From Desulfobacteraceae bacterium (GTDB lineage: Bacteria; Desulfobacterota; Desulfobacteria; Desulfobacterales; Desulfobacteraceae): a stretch of DNA of 6,264 nt. Under the pieces are notes generated by a model. That model ran no database searches and was not told where the DNA came from. It saw nothing but the letters and a program-made list of their open reading frames with translations. How positions within the stretch are numbered: the stretch's first letter is position 1; each line of letters begins with the position of its first letter. Of this stretch, positions 1 through 5,230 are shown piece after piece. The position numbers and the translations under genes are program-made. The stretch is from positions 1 to 6,264 of the forward strand of contig JAAEMC010000730.1 of assembly GCA_024225895.1 (NCBI GenBank), written 5' to 3'.

Positions 1-1280
1 AAAGATGCCTGCAATGCAAAAAACCGCTTTGTGTCTCCGGGTGTCCGGTATCTGTTGATATCCCCGGATTTATCAAAAGCATTGCTGCGGATGATTATGA
101 TGGTGCCATTAAAAAACTTTGGGAAAAGAATGCACTCCCCGCGGTTTGCGGAAGAGTCTGTCCCCAGGAAGAACAGTGCGAGGGCAAATGCATTGTTGGC
201 AAAAAAGACAAACCCGTTGCCATCGGCTATCTTGAACGCTTTGCAGCCGACTGGGAACGCAGTCATGGTAAAGGCGACATCCCGCAGGTTGCCGAGACAA
301 CAGGCAAAAAAGTGGCTATTATCGGATCCGGACCTTCCGGGCTGACGGTTGCCGGCGACCTTCTTCTAAAAGGTCATGATGTCACCATATTTGAAGCATT
401 TCATAAAACCGGCGGCGTTCTGGTTTACGGCATCCCTGAATTTCGTTTGCCTAAAGCTATCGTGGGTTCGGAAGTAGCCACCCTTGAAAAGATGGGTGCA
501 AACATTGAGACCAACACGGTTGTAGGCGCATCCGTAACCGTTGATGAACTTTTTGAAGAAGGGTATGATGCCATTTATATTGGCGTGGGTGCAGGGCTTC
601 CCAGGTTTATGAATATTCCGGGTGAAAACTTGATCGGCATTTATTCCGCTAATGAATATTTAACCCGTACCAACCTGATGAAAGGCTACCTTTTTCCGGA
701 TTATGACACCCCTATTGCCAGGGGTAAAAATGTCGTGGTCCTGGGCGCAGGCAATGTAGCCATGGACTCTGCCAGAACCGCCATGAGGCTGGGTGCGGAT
801 TCTGTAAAAATCGTCTATAGAAGATCAAGAGATGAAATGCCGGCTCGAAATGAAGAACTTCACCATGCAGAAGAAGAGGGGATTGAATTTGTTCTTTTGA
901 CCAATCCAACCCAGTTCTTCGGAAATGATGAAGGACGCCTCACCGGGATGGAATGCTTAAAAATGGAGTTGGGCGAACCCGATGATTCCGGGAGAAGACG
1001 TCCCATCCCCATTGAAGGATCTGAATACCGTTTTGACTGCGATCTGGTAGTGGTTTCTGTGGGCTCAAACGCCAATCCGCTACTCACTAATTCCACACAG
1101 GATATTCAGCTGAACAGATGGGGCAATATCGAGGCAGACTCAGTTACCGGAAAGACATCCAAAAAAGGAGTTTGGGCAGGCGGAGATATTGTTACCGGCG
1201 CTGCAACAGTAATTCTGGCAATGGGTGCAGGCAGGACTGCTGCCGATTCCATGCATGACTATCTAACCCTGGGATGGTAA
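1..1280 (+). CDS. gltA: NADPH-dependent glutamate synthase small subunit / NfnB-type flavoprotein (5' partial)
   Basis: This is an FAD, NADPH and iron-sulfur protein of the GltD/NfnB family. Such proteins serve either as the electron-input subunit of glutamate synthase or as the large subunit of the cytoplasmic electron-bifurcating NADH-dependent ferredoxin:NADP+ oxidoreductase. The frame is open from base 3, giving 425 visible residues; about 40 N-terminal residues lie off the left edge, judged from a usual family length near 465. Two cysteine groups are visible, C2-x2-C5-x4-C10-x3-C14 and C49-x3-C53-x5-C59-x3-C63, the pattern that holds two [4Fe-4S] clusters. The FAD-binding GSGPSG lies at about 108-113, the NADPH-binding GAGNVAMD at 248-255 with the following YRRSRDEMP, and the C-terminal FAD motif AGGD at 392-395. 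A GTG at 312 would be a false start, because the cysteine domain continues in frame upstream. The partner subunit is outside the window, so GltD and NfnB roles cannot be separated by context. Family assignment is firm; the exact role is inferred. Confidence 0.93.
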   Translation, partial: RCLQCKKPLCVSGCPVSVDIPGFIKSIAADDYDGAIKKLWEKNALPAVCGRVCPQEEQCEGKCIVGKKDKPVAIGYLERFAADWERSHGKGDIPQVAETTGKKVAIIGSGPSGLTVAGDLLLKGHDVTIFEAFHKTGGVLVYGIPEFRLPKAIVGSEVATLEKMGANIETNTVVGASVTVDELFEEGYDAIYIGVGAGLPRFMNIPGENLIGIYSANEYLTRTNLMKGYLFPDYDTPIARGKNVVVLGAGNVAMDSARTAMRLGADSVKIVYRRSRDEMPARNEELHHAEEEGIEFVLLTNPTQFFGNDEGRLTGMECLKMELGEPDDSGRRRPIPIEGSEYRFDCDLVVVSVGSNANPLLTNSTQDIQLNRWGNIEADSVTGKTSKKGVWAGGDIVTGAATVILAMGAGRTAADSMHDYLTLGW

Positions 1281-1291
1281 TTTGTAGAATA

Positions 1292-1347
1292 TAGCGATTG
1301 CCAAAATAATTTTTGCCAATAACCCAAAAGACTTATGGCAATCGCTA
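1292..1347. repeat. Perfect 12-bp inverted repeat, stem-loop downstream of gltA
   Basis: TAGCGATTGCCA (1292-1303) is matched exactly by TGGCAATCGCTA (1336-1347) across a 32-base loop, beginning 11 bases after the gltA stop codon. A second TTGCCA at 1313-1318 could pair with the same right arm (TGGCAA), so two alternative hairpins are possible. No U-run follows on either strand, so it is not a standard intrinsic terminator. It may stabilise the 3' end of the gltA mRNA, or help end cooT transcription arriving from the right; both roles are inference. Confidence 0.6.
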
Positions 1348-1381
1348 AAAACCAAATAATTCATAAATTCAAAGACTTAAC

Positions 1382-1414
1382 TCAAACAGCATGAACTATC
1401 TCTATTCTGTTTGA
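1382..1414. repeat. 8-bp perfect inverted repeat in gltA 3' intergenic region
   Basis: TCAAACAG (1382-1389) and CTGTTTGA (1407-1414) are exact reverse complements around a 17-base loop. This is the middle of three hairpin-forming segments between gltA and cooT. It is short and AT-rich, so it could be coincidence. No regulator site is recognised in it. Confidence 0.35.
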
Positions 1415-1465
1415 ACGGAATATATCTATGATATTTGGTATTACACACAACGTTAATGTTTGTTC

Positions 1466-1508
1466 AAGGCTGGCGGTTTACCATAATATTTAACCGTCAG
1501 CCTTTTTT
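1466..1508 (+). terminator. Rho-independent terminator ending the gltA transcript
   Basis: AAGGCTGGCGGTT (1466-1478) pairs with AACCGTCAGCCTT (1492-1504) over all 13 positions with a single G-U pair. The loop is 13 bases and a run of six T follows (1503-1508). This is a textbook intrinsic terminator for rightward transcription. It sits 186 bases beyond the gltA stop and its right arm and T-run lie inside the 3' end of the convergent cooT gene. Read leftward the stem has no U-run after it, so it probably works in one direction only. Confidence 0.85.
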
Positions 1509-1684
1509 ATGTAAACCTTGTGATCCACAAGACCAAGAGAATGAATATATCCCTTGATGAATTTTTGCTCTCCGAAAATGGATACGATGCGGATGCCGCC
1601 CTCATCCGGTTCTACTTTATCAACAGCTTCCATAATCAGGGTTTCAGTATCATTTTCAATTATATATGCATTGGCTTCACACAT
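1490..1684 (-). CDS. cooT: CooT family nickel-binding protein
   Basis: This 64-residue protein matches the small CooT family. The name-giving CooT of Rhodospirillum rubrum is a homodimeric Ni(II)-binding protein linked to nickel supply for carbon monoxide dehydrogenase, with binding that depends on Cys2. The start here reads MCEANAYIIE, so Cys2 is present. The family core FGEQKFIKG (37-45) and LVDHKV (52-57) follow. Length is normal and there is no signal peptide or membrane segment, so it is expected in the cytoplasm. The start is ATG at 1684, with AAGGA (complement of 1695-1699) ten bases upstream, overlapping the stop codon of the DUF3842 gene; this suggests translation linked to that gene. 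It is the last gene of the tmk-DUF3842-cooT cluster. No CODH or hydrogenase gene is in view, so the enzyme it serves, if any, is unknown. Confidence 0.85.
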   Translation of the reverse strand: MCEANAYIIENDTETLIMEAVDKVEPDEGGIRIVSIFGEQKFIKGYIHSLGLVDHKVYIKKADG

Positions 1685-1697
1685 AATATTCTATTCC

Positions 1698-2126
1698 TTA
1701 ACTATTTTTAACCAAATATTTTTCAATGACCTCATCAACCAGCTGGGGCAATGGCAGGCCTGATAGCCCTGCGATTTCAAGGTTCTCCTGACTCAATGGC
1801 AGCAAAATCTTTTTTGCCCGGCAAAGACTAATGGCTTCGGCCATTTCCAGGGTAACCTCCCCGAGCATGGCATGGGGCATAATTATGCCAACAGGACCGA
1901 TAACTACATCAGCCTTTTTCACTGTCTGTATGATAGCATTATTTCCTGAAGCCCCTTTATTTGCTTTGGCTTTTAGCATCTGTGCCGTTGCAATGGCATT
2001 AGTGCCCAAAGCAATGATCTCCATTGATTCTTCAAACCGCTCTTTTAATTTCTTGATGATCAGCGACCCAATACCTCCGCCCTGGCCATCTATAACACAT
2101 ATGATCCTGTTCTTTTCTGGTTCCAT
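1698..2126 (-). CDS. DUF3842 family protein, function unknown
   Basis: A 142-residue soluble protein matching the uncharacterised DUF3842 family in length and signature. Near the N-terminus VIDGQGGGIG (11-20) is a glycine-rich loop after a beta strand, resembling a nucleotide-binding or Rossmann-like turn. It is followed by ALGTNAIAT (39-47), DVVIGPVGII (73-82) and HAMLGE (85-90). The alternating strands and helices suggest a compact alpha/beta fold. No catalytic site can be assigned. The ATG at 2126 is the only sensible start: an in-frame stop lies just upstream and no start codon occurs between it and the glycine loop. Its ribosome-binding site is poor; the nearest AAGG is about 18 bases away, so it may depend on translation of tmk 31 bases upstream. 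It lies 13 bases before cooT, which hints at a nickel-related role, but that is inference from position only. Confidence 0.85.
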   Translation of the reverse strand: MEPEKNRIICVIDGQGGGIGSLIIKKLKERFEESMEIIALGTNAIATAQMLKAKANKGASGNNAIIQTVKKADVVIGPVGIIMPHAMLGEVTLEMAEAISLCRAKKILLPLSQENLEIAGLSGLPLPQLVDEVIEKYLVKNS

Positions 2127-2157
2127 GGTTTGCTTTTTTTAATGCCTTCGCCTATTT

Positions 2158-2799
2158 TTATTCATTATTTTCAACCAATTGCCTGACATGATCCCAAATG
2201 CTTTGTGCCACATTTTGAGTGGTTGTATTGCCATCAACCACCACCACCTTTTCTTTGGTTTTTAATTTTTTAAAAGCAGTGAAATAGTGATCCCTTACTT
2301 CTTTCATGACATCTATCTTCTCATATATTTCAAGACTGCTTCTGGCTTTTTCAATCCGTTCAAAGCATGTTTTGGGATCAACATCAATGAACACAGTCAT
2401 ATCCGGCCTTAAAATATCCTCATTTAGTTGATTCAGCTGAATGACCCAGTCCATGGGAATATGCTGGGCATGGTAGGCATATGACGAAAAATAGTACCGG
2501 TCGCACAAGACGATGATTTTCTGGTTAACCTTATTTTTAATTCCGTTTTTACGATTCAGTAGATGGTCGGTCCTATCTGCCGCAAATAACATTGCTATGG
2601 TTCTTTGATCGGTTTCAACCTCGCCGGATAACATCTTTCGGATCAAAGATCCGATGGGACCGTCTGAAGGCTCAAATGTTGAAAATACCGGATATCCTTT
2701 TTTGTGTAAGGAATCAGTAAGCATCTTGATCTGCGTACTTTTTCCTGAACCGTCAATACCTTCAAATACAATAAATATGCCGCGTTTTTGTTGATTCAA
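2158..2799 (-). CDS. tmk: Thymidylate kinase (dTMP kinase)
   Basis: Phosphorylates dTMP to dTDP with ATP, in the cytoplasm, on the route to dTTP. At 213 residues it has the normal family length. It carries the P-loop GIDGSGKST (14-22), FEPSDGPIG (42-50) in place of the common REPGGT-type loop, FAADR (72-76), the DRYYFSS segment (100-106) and an LID-like region rich in Arg/Lys/Glu around 148-161. The start must be TTG at 2799: the codon directly before it is TAA, and no ATG, GTG or other TTG occurs before the P-loop. AGGA (complement of 2808-2811) lies eight bases upstream and supports it. It is the first gene of the leftward cluster. The usual neighbour holB is absent, so a second tmk elsewhere in the genome, with this copy a divergent paralogue, cannot be excluded. 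Confidence 0.93.
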   Translation of the reverse strand: MNQQKRGIFIVFEGIDGSGKSTQIKMLTDSLHKKGYPVFSTFEPSDGPIGSLIRKMLSGEVETDQRTIAMLFAADRTDHLLNRKNGIKNKVNQKIIVLCDRYYFSSYAYHAQHIPMDWVIQLNQLNEDILRPDMTVFIDVDPKTCFERIEKARSSLEIYEKIDVMKEVRDHYFTAFKKLKTKEKVVVVDGNTTTQNVAQSIWDHVRQLVENNE

Positions 2800-2807
2800 T
2801 TACCCCA

Positions 2808-2811
2808 TCCT
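2808..2811 (-). promoter_or_regulatory. Ribosome-binding site for the TTG start of tmk
   Basis: AGGA on the minus strand, followed by eight bases and then TTG. It matters because the start is a rare codon placed directly after an in-frame TAA, leaving no other choice of start. Confidence 0.6.
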
Positions 2812-2821
2812 AATGGCCTTG

Positions 2822-2830
2822 ATTATATCA
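2822..2830 (-). promoter_or_regulatory. Extended -10 promoter for the tmk-DUF3842-cooT cluster
   Basis: On the minus strand the sequence reads TGATATAAT: a perfect TATAAT with the TGn extension that can compensate for a weak -35. No good -35 hexamer is seen 16-18 bases upstream. Transcription would begin near 2815, leaving a leader of only about 15 bases that still contains the ribosome-binding site. This is motif evidence only. Confidence 0.5.
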
Positions 2831-2914
2831 TGTTGCACACACAAAGCATGAAAAATCAGTTTATAACAATATCCAAGTCTATTGGCAATTTAAAAGATAT
2901 CTTTGTATTTATTC

Positions 2915-2944
2915 TTGACACTTTGAAAAAAATCATTCTAGAAT
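2915..2944 (+). promoter_or_regulatory. Sigma70-type promoter upstream of the CBM48 gene
   Basis: TTGACA (2915-2920, perfect -35) and TAGAAT (2939-2944, five of six -10 bases) are 18 bases apart, with the expected start near 2951, about 50 bases before the ATG at 3003. The -10 box lies within a perfect 10-bp palindrome ATTCTAGAAT (2935-2944), which could be a repressor site but is short enough to be chance. Confidence 0.6.
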
Positions 2945-2992
2945 ACGTATTATCGCAAACTGACGAATTCCATTGTACCCAATTCATCCCTT

Positions 2993-2997
2993 GGAGG
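2993..2997 (+). promoter_or_regulatory. Ribosome-binding site for the CBM48 gene
   Basis: GGAGG five bases before the ATG at 3003. It decides the start in favour of this ATG over an in-frame ATG at 2973, which has no such site and would place the GGAGG inside the coding region. Confidence 0.75.
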
Positions 2998-3002
2998 CCA
3001 AC

Positions 3003-3308
3003 ATGTTTAGCAAAAAATATCTTAAAACCAAACCTATTTGTAAAGTTACCTTCCGATTAAGCGCTAATGAAATCGGGGATGCTCAGAATGTGAACATCCT
3101 TGGCGAATTTAACAACTGGGATTTAAATGCAACCCCCATGAAAAGGTTGAAAAGCGGTGATTTTTCCTATGTCCTTAACCTTGAAAAGGACCATGCCTAT
3201 CAGTTCAGATATCTCATTGACAATGAAACATACATGAATGATACCGATGCTGATGCATATCTGCCCTCCCCGTTTCCCGGCATTGACAATTCTGTTATAG
3301 CCCTTTAG
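3003..3308 (+). CDS. Free-standing CBM48 / isoamylase early-set (glycogen-binding) domain protein
   Basis: A 101-residue cytoplasmic protein made of a single immunoglobulin-like E-set domain of the CBM48 type, the fold that binds glycogen in AMPK beta subunits and lies at the N-terminus of branching and debranching enzymes. The marker GEFNNWD (34-40) is present, then YQFRYLID (66-73) and the closing IDNSV (94-98). By eye alignment to AMPK beta, Trp39 matches the first sugar-stacking Trp, Arg69 replaces the sugar-contacting Lys, Tyr77 replaces the second Trp and Asn96 matches the contacting Asn. No catalytic domain or signal peptide follows, so it likely acts as a glycogen-binding or adaptor protein; its partner is unknown. 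The start is ATG 3003, chosen for its GGAGG site. It has its own upstream promoter. No GC-rich terminator lies between it and the next gene, so read-through into that gene is possible. Confidence 0.82.
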   Translation: MFSKKYLKTKPICKVTFRLSANEIGDAQNVNILGEFNNWDLNATPMKRLKSGDFSYVLNLEKDHAYQFRYLIDNETYMNDTDADAYLPSPFPGIDNSVIAL

Positions 3309-3402
3309 AAATATATATTTCGTAATTTAATTATAAAATTATTGTCTTCTTTTTATATCTTCTTTACACTGTTATGTTTATAAATAAAATTTCAGGTGAT
3401 TT

Positions 3403-4779
3403 ATGACATATGATGTAATTATTGTCGGCGGCGGTCCAGCAGGACTTTTTGCAGCCTACCATTTAAAAGAGCACTCCAAATTAAATGTTCTTATGATTGA
3501 AAAGGGGAAAAAACCTCTTAAAAGAAAATGCCCTAACCATAATCAGCAAAAATGTACCCAATGCGATCCTTGCAATATTCTATCCGGGATTGGCGGGGCA
3601 GGGCTCTACTCAGACGGAAAACTCAACTTTATCCCAAGGCTTGGCAAAACAGATCTCACACAATTTATGTCAATGAGTGAGGCCCAAGAGCTGATTGATG
3701 AAACAGAGACCATTTTTACCCGATTTAAAATGAACGGCCCGGTTTATCCGACTAATATGGATGAAGCCAAGCAGGTGAGAAAAGAAGCCAAAAAATTTGG
3801 GATTGACCTGCTGCTGATCAAGCAAAAACATCTGGGCAGTGACAACCTGCCCAGTTATATTGCCCAAATGGCCGACTATATTGAGAATAAAGGCCTTGAA
3901 ATCAAAGATAGCGAAACCGTTATTGATATTATTGAAAAAGATGGCCAAATCAAGGGTGTAATAACGGACAAGAATGAATACAAGGCTCACAATGTCATCC
4001 TTGCACCAGGCAGGATCGGGGCCAACTGGGTGGCAGGCGTTGCCCAGAAACACGGCATCAGCTTAAGCCAGCGCGGCATTGAGGTTGGAGTTAGGGTGGA
4101 AGTCCATAATGATATCATGGATGATCTTTGCAATGTGATTTACGATCCAACATTCTTTATCCAGACCAACACCTATGATGATCAGACCCGAACCTTTTGT
4201 ACCAACCAGGGCGGATTTATCTCCCTTGAAAATTACAAGGATTTTGTCTGTGTCAACGGTCATGCCTATTCTGACCGGAAATCTTCAAACACTAATTTTG
4301 CCTTTCTATCTAAGGTCGTGTTAACTGAGCCTGTCACCGATAATCAGGCTTATGGTGAATCAATTGGTAAGCTTGCCACCATTATTGGTGGGGGGAAACC
4401 TATTTTACAACGTTTCGGAGACTTAAAAAGGGGAAGGCGGTCCACCTGGAACAGAATTAGCAAAGGATATATTGAACCCACCATGACCAACGTGGTTTGT
4501 GGTGATATTGCCATGGCACTGCCCGAGCGGATTCTTTCCAATCTCATTGAAGGTCTTGAGACCTTAAATCTTGTAGTACCAGGTGTTTCCAACGACGAAA
4601 CCCTTTTATATGCACCTGAGATTAAATTTTTTGCCACCCAGATCGAAACAAATAATTATTTGGAAACTGCAATAAAAGGTATGTATGTGGCCGGAGACGG
4701 GCCGGGAGTCGCAGGAAACATAGTGTCCGCAGCAGCCACGGGGTTAATTCCGGCCAAAAGAATCATAGAATTATTATAG
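3403..4779 (+). CDS. FAD-dependent dehydrogenase, COG2509-like, substrate unknown
   Basis: A 458-residue soluble flavoprotein. It opens with the FAD-binding strand and loop VIIVGGGPAG (5-14) followed by the acidic end of the second strand (IEKG, 32-35). Next comes a cysteine group C43-x7-C51-x2-C54-x2-C57, then SGIGGAG (61-67) and SDGK (70-73). Near the C-terminus AGDGPG (430-435) and VAGNIVSAAATG (436-447) form the second FAD contact. This order fits the uncharacterised dehydrogenases grouped in COG2509. The reaction is not known. The four cysteines could bind an Fe-S cluster or zinc, which is inference. The start ATG at 3403 has AGGTGA (3394-3399) just upstream. A weak promoter may lie at TTGTCT (3342-3347) and TACACT (3365-3370), 17 bases apart; otherwise it is read through from the CBM48 gene. 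It converges on queD, 49 bases apart, with no clear terminator between them. Confidence 0.85.
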   Translation: MTYDVIIVGGGPAGLFAAYHLKEHSKLNVLMIEKGKKPLKRKCPNHNQQKCTQCDPCNILSGIGGAGLYSDGKLNFIPRLGKTDLTQFMSMSEAQELIDETETIFTRFKMNGPVYPTNMDEAKQVRKEAKKFGIDLLLIKQKHLGSDNLPSYIAQMADYIENKGLEIKDSETVIDIIEKDGQIKGVITDKNEYKAHNVILAPGRIGANWVAGVAQKHGISLSQRGIEVGVRVEVHNDIMDDLCNVIYDPTFFIQTNTYDDQTRTFCTNQGGFISLENYKDFVCVNGHAYSDRKSSNTNFAFLSKVVLTEPVTDNQAYGESIGKLATIIGGGKPILQRFGDLKRGRRSTWNRISKGYIEPTMTNVVCGDIAMALPERILSNLIEGLETLNLVVPGVSNDETLLYAPEIKFFATQIETNNYLETAIKGMYVAGDGPGVAGNIVSAAATGLIPAKRIIELL

Positions 4780-4828
4780 GAAATCAAATGATTGTCAGTC
4801 CCCTGGCTGGAAGCATCAGGTGGATACT

Positions 4829-5206
4829 CTATTTCGGGAAGTATGTTGCACAGGAGTTCTCCGACTCCCATGCCATGACTTTTGATACCCTTATCTCTTC
4901 TGGAAAATCATTTATAAAGGTTTGAACTCTCTTTGCAATAAATACGGCAATTCTTTCCGATGTGGGTTGTTGGCCTTGAAAAATATCCAGCTCATTTAAA
5001 AACTTATGATCCAGTTCTTCTACCACCTGCCGGACAGCCTTTTTAATATCACCGAAATCAGCCAAAACACCTGCTGAATTTAATTGTTCTCCAGACACAC
5101 AGACCTCCACATTCCAGTTATGCCCGTGAAGGTTTTCACATTTTTGGCCCACCATGGTCAGTTGGTGTGCCCCTGCAAAATGACTTTTCACCTTTAATTC
5201 AAACAT
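4829..5206 (-). CDS. queD: 6-carboxy-5,6,7,8-tetrahydropterin synthase (QueD/PTPS family)
   Basis: Converts 7,8-dihydroneopterin triphosphate to 6-carboxytetrahydropterin, an early step toward preQ0 and queuosine in tRNA. This 125-residue protein has the family's usual size and its active-site set. Zinc ligands are His14 (AGAH) plus His27 and His29 (HGH). The catalytic Cys23 lies in QKCENLHGHNW, Asp66-His67 in LDHKFLN, Glu84 in PTSE and Glu114 in WES. All the expected catalytic residues are present, so it should be active. The start is ATG 5206; the nearest AAGG is about 12 bases upstream, a weak site. It begins 24 bases after the dnaJ stop on the same strand and is probably co-transcribed with it. 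No other queuosine gene (queC, queE, queF) is in the window. Members of this family can also act as eukaryotic-type PTPS, but the Cys-rich HGHNW form fits QueD. Confidence 0.92.
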   Translation of the reverse strand: MFELKVKSHFAGAHQLTMVGQKCENLHGHNWNVEVCVSGEQLNSAGVLADFGDIKKAVRQVVEELDHKFLNELDIFQGQQPTSERIAVFIAKRVQTFINDFPEEIRVSKVMAWESENSCATYFPK

Positions 5207-5230
5207 AAGTTCAATCAGCCTTTTTTGTGT

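Noticed and set aside
1282..1310. Possible promoter TTGTAG-17-AATAAT just downstream of gltA that could drive a separate small RNA.
   Set aside because: The -35 matches only three of six bases and the -10 falls in an AT-rich loop, so it is not distinguishable from background.
1391..1414. A seven-codon ATG ORF between gltA and the terminator, as a possible leader peptide.
   Set aside because: There is no ribosome-binding site, no regulated gene downstream on that strand, and it is too short to support.
2973..3002. N-terminal extension of the CBM48 protein from an upstream in-frame ATG at 2973.
   Set aside because: There is no ribosome-binding site before it, while a strong GGAGG precedes the ATG at 3003, where similarity to the family begins.
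2788..3060. A 90-codon + strand ORF spanning the tmk/CBM48 divergent region.
   Set aside because: It starts inside tmk, runs across the promoters and ends out of frame inside the CBM48 gene, with no ribosome-binding site.
3309..3345. AT-rich inverted sequences after the CBM48 gene as a terminator.
   Set aside because: The stems are almost all A-T with no GC core, so no stable terminator hairpin is supported.
3670..4053. A 127-codon minus-strand ORF opposite the FAD gene.
   Set aside because: It lies wholly antisense to a well-supported gene and shows no recognisable domain.
4788..4925. A 45-codon + strand ORF starting with ATG just after the FAD gene, preceded by AGGA at good spacing.
   Set aside because: Most of it is antisense to the conserved C-terminal part of QueD, its product resembles nothing I recognise, and the AGGA is short enough to occur by chance.
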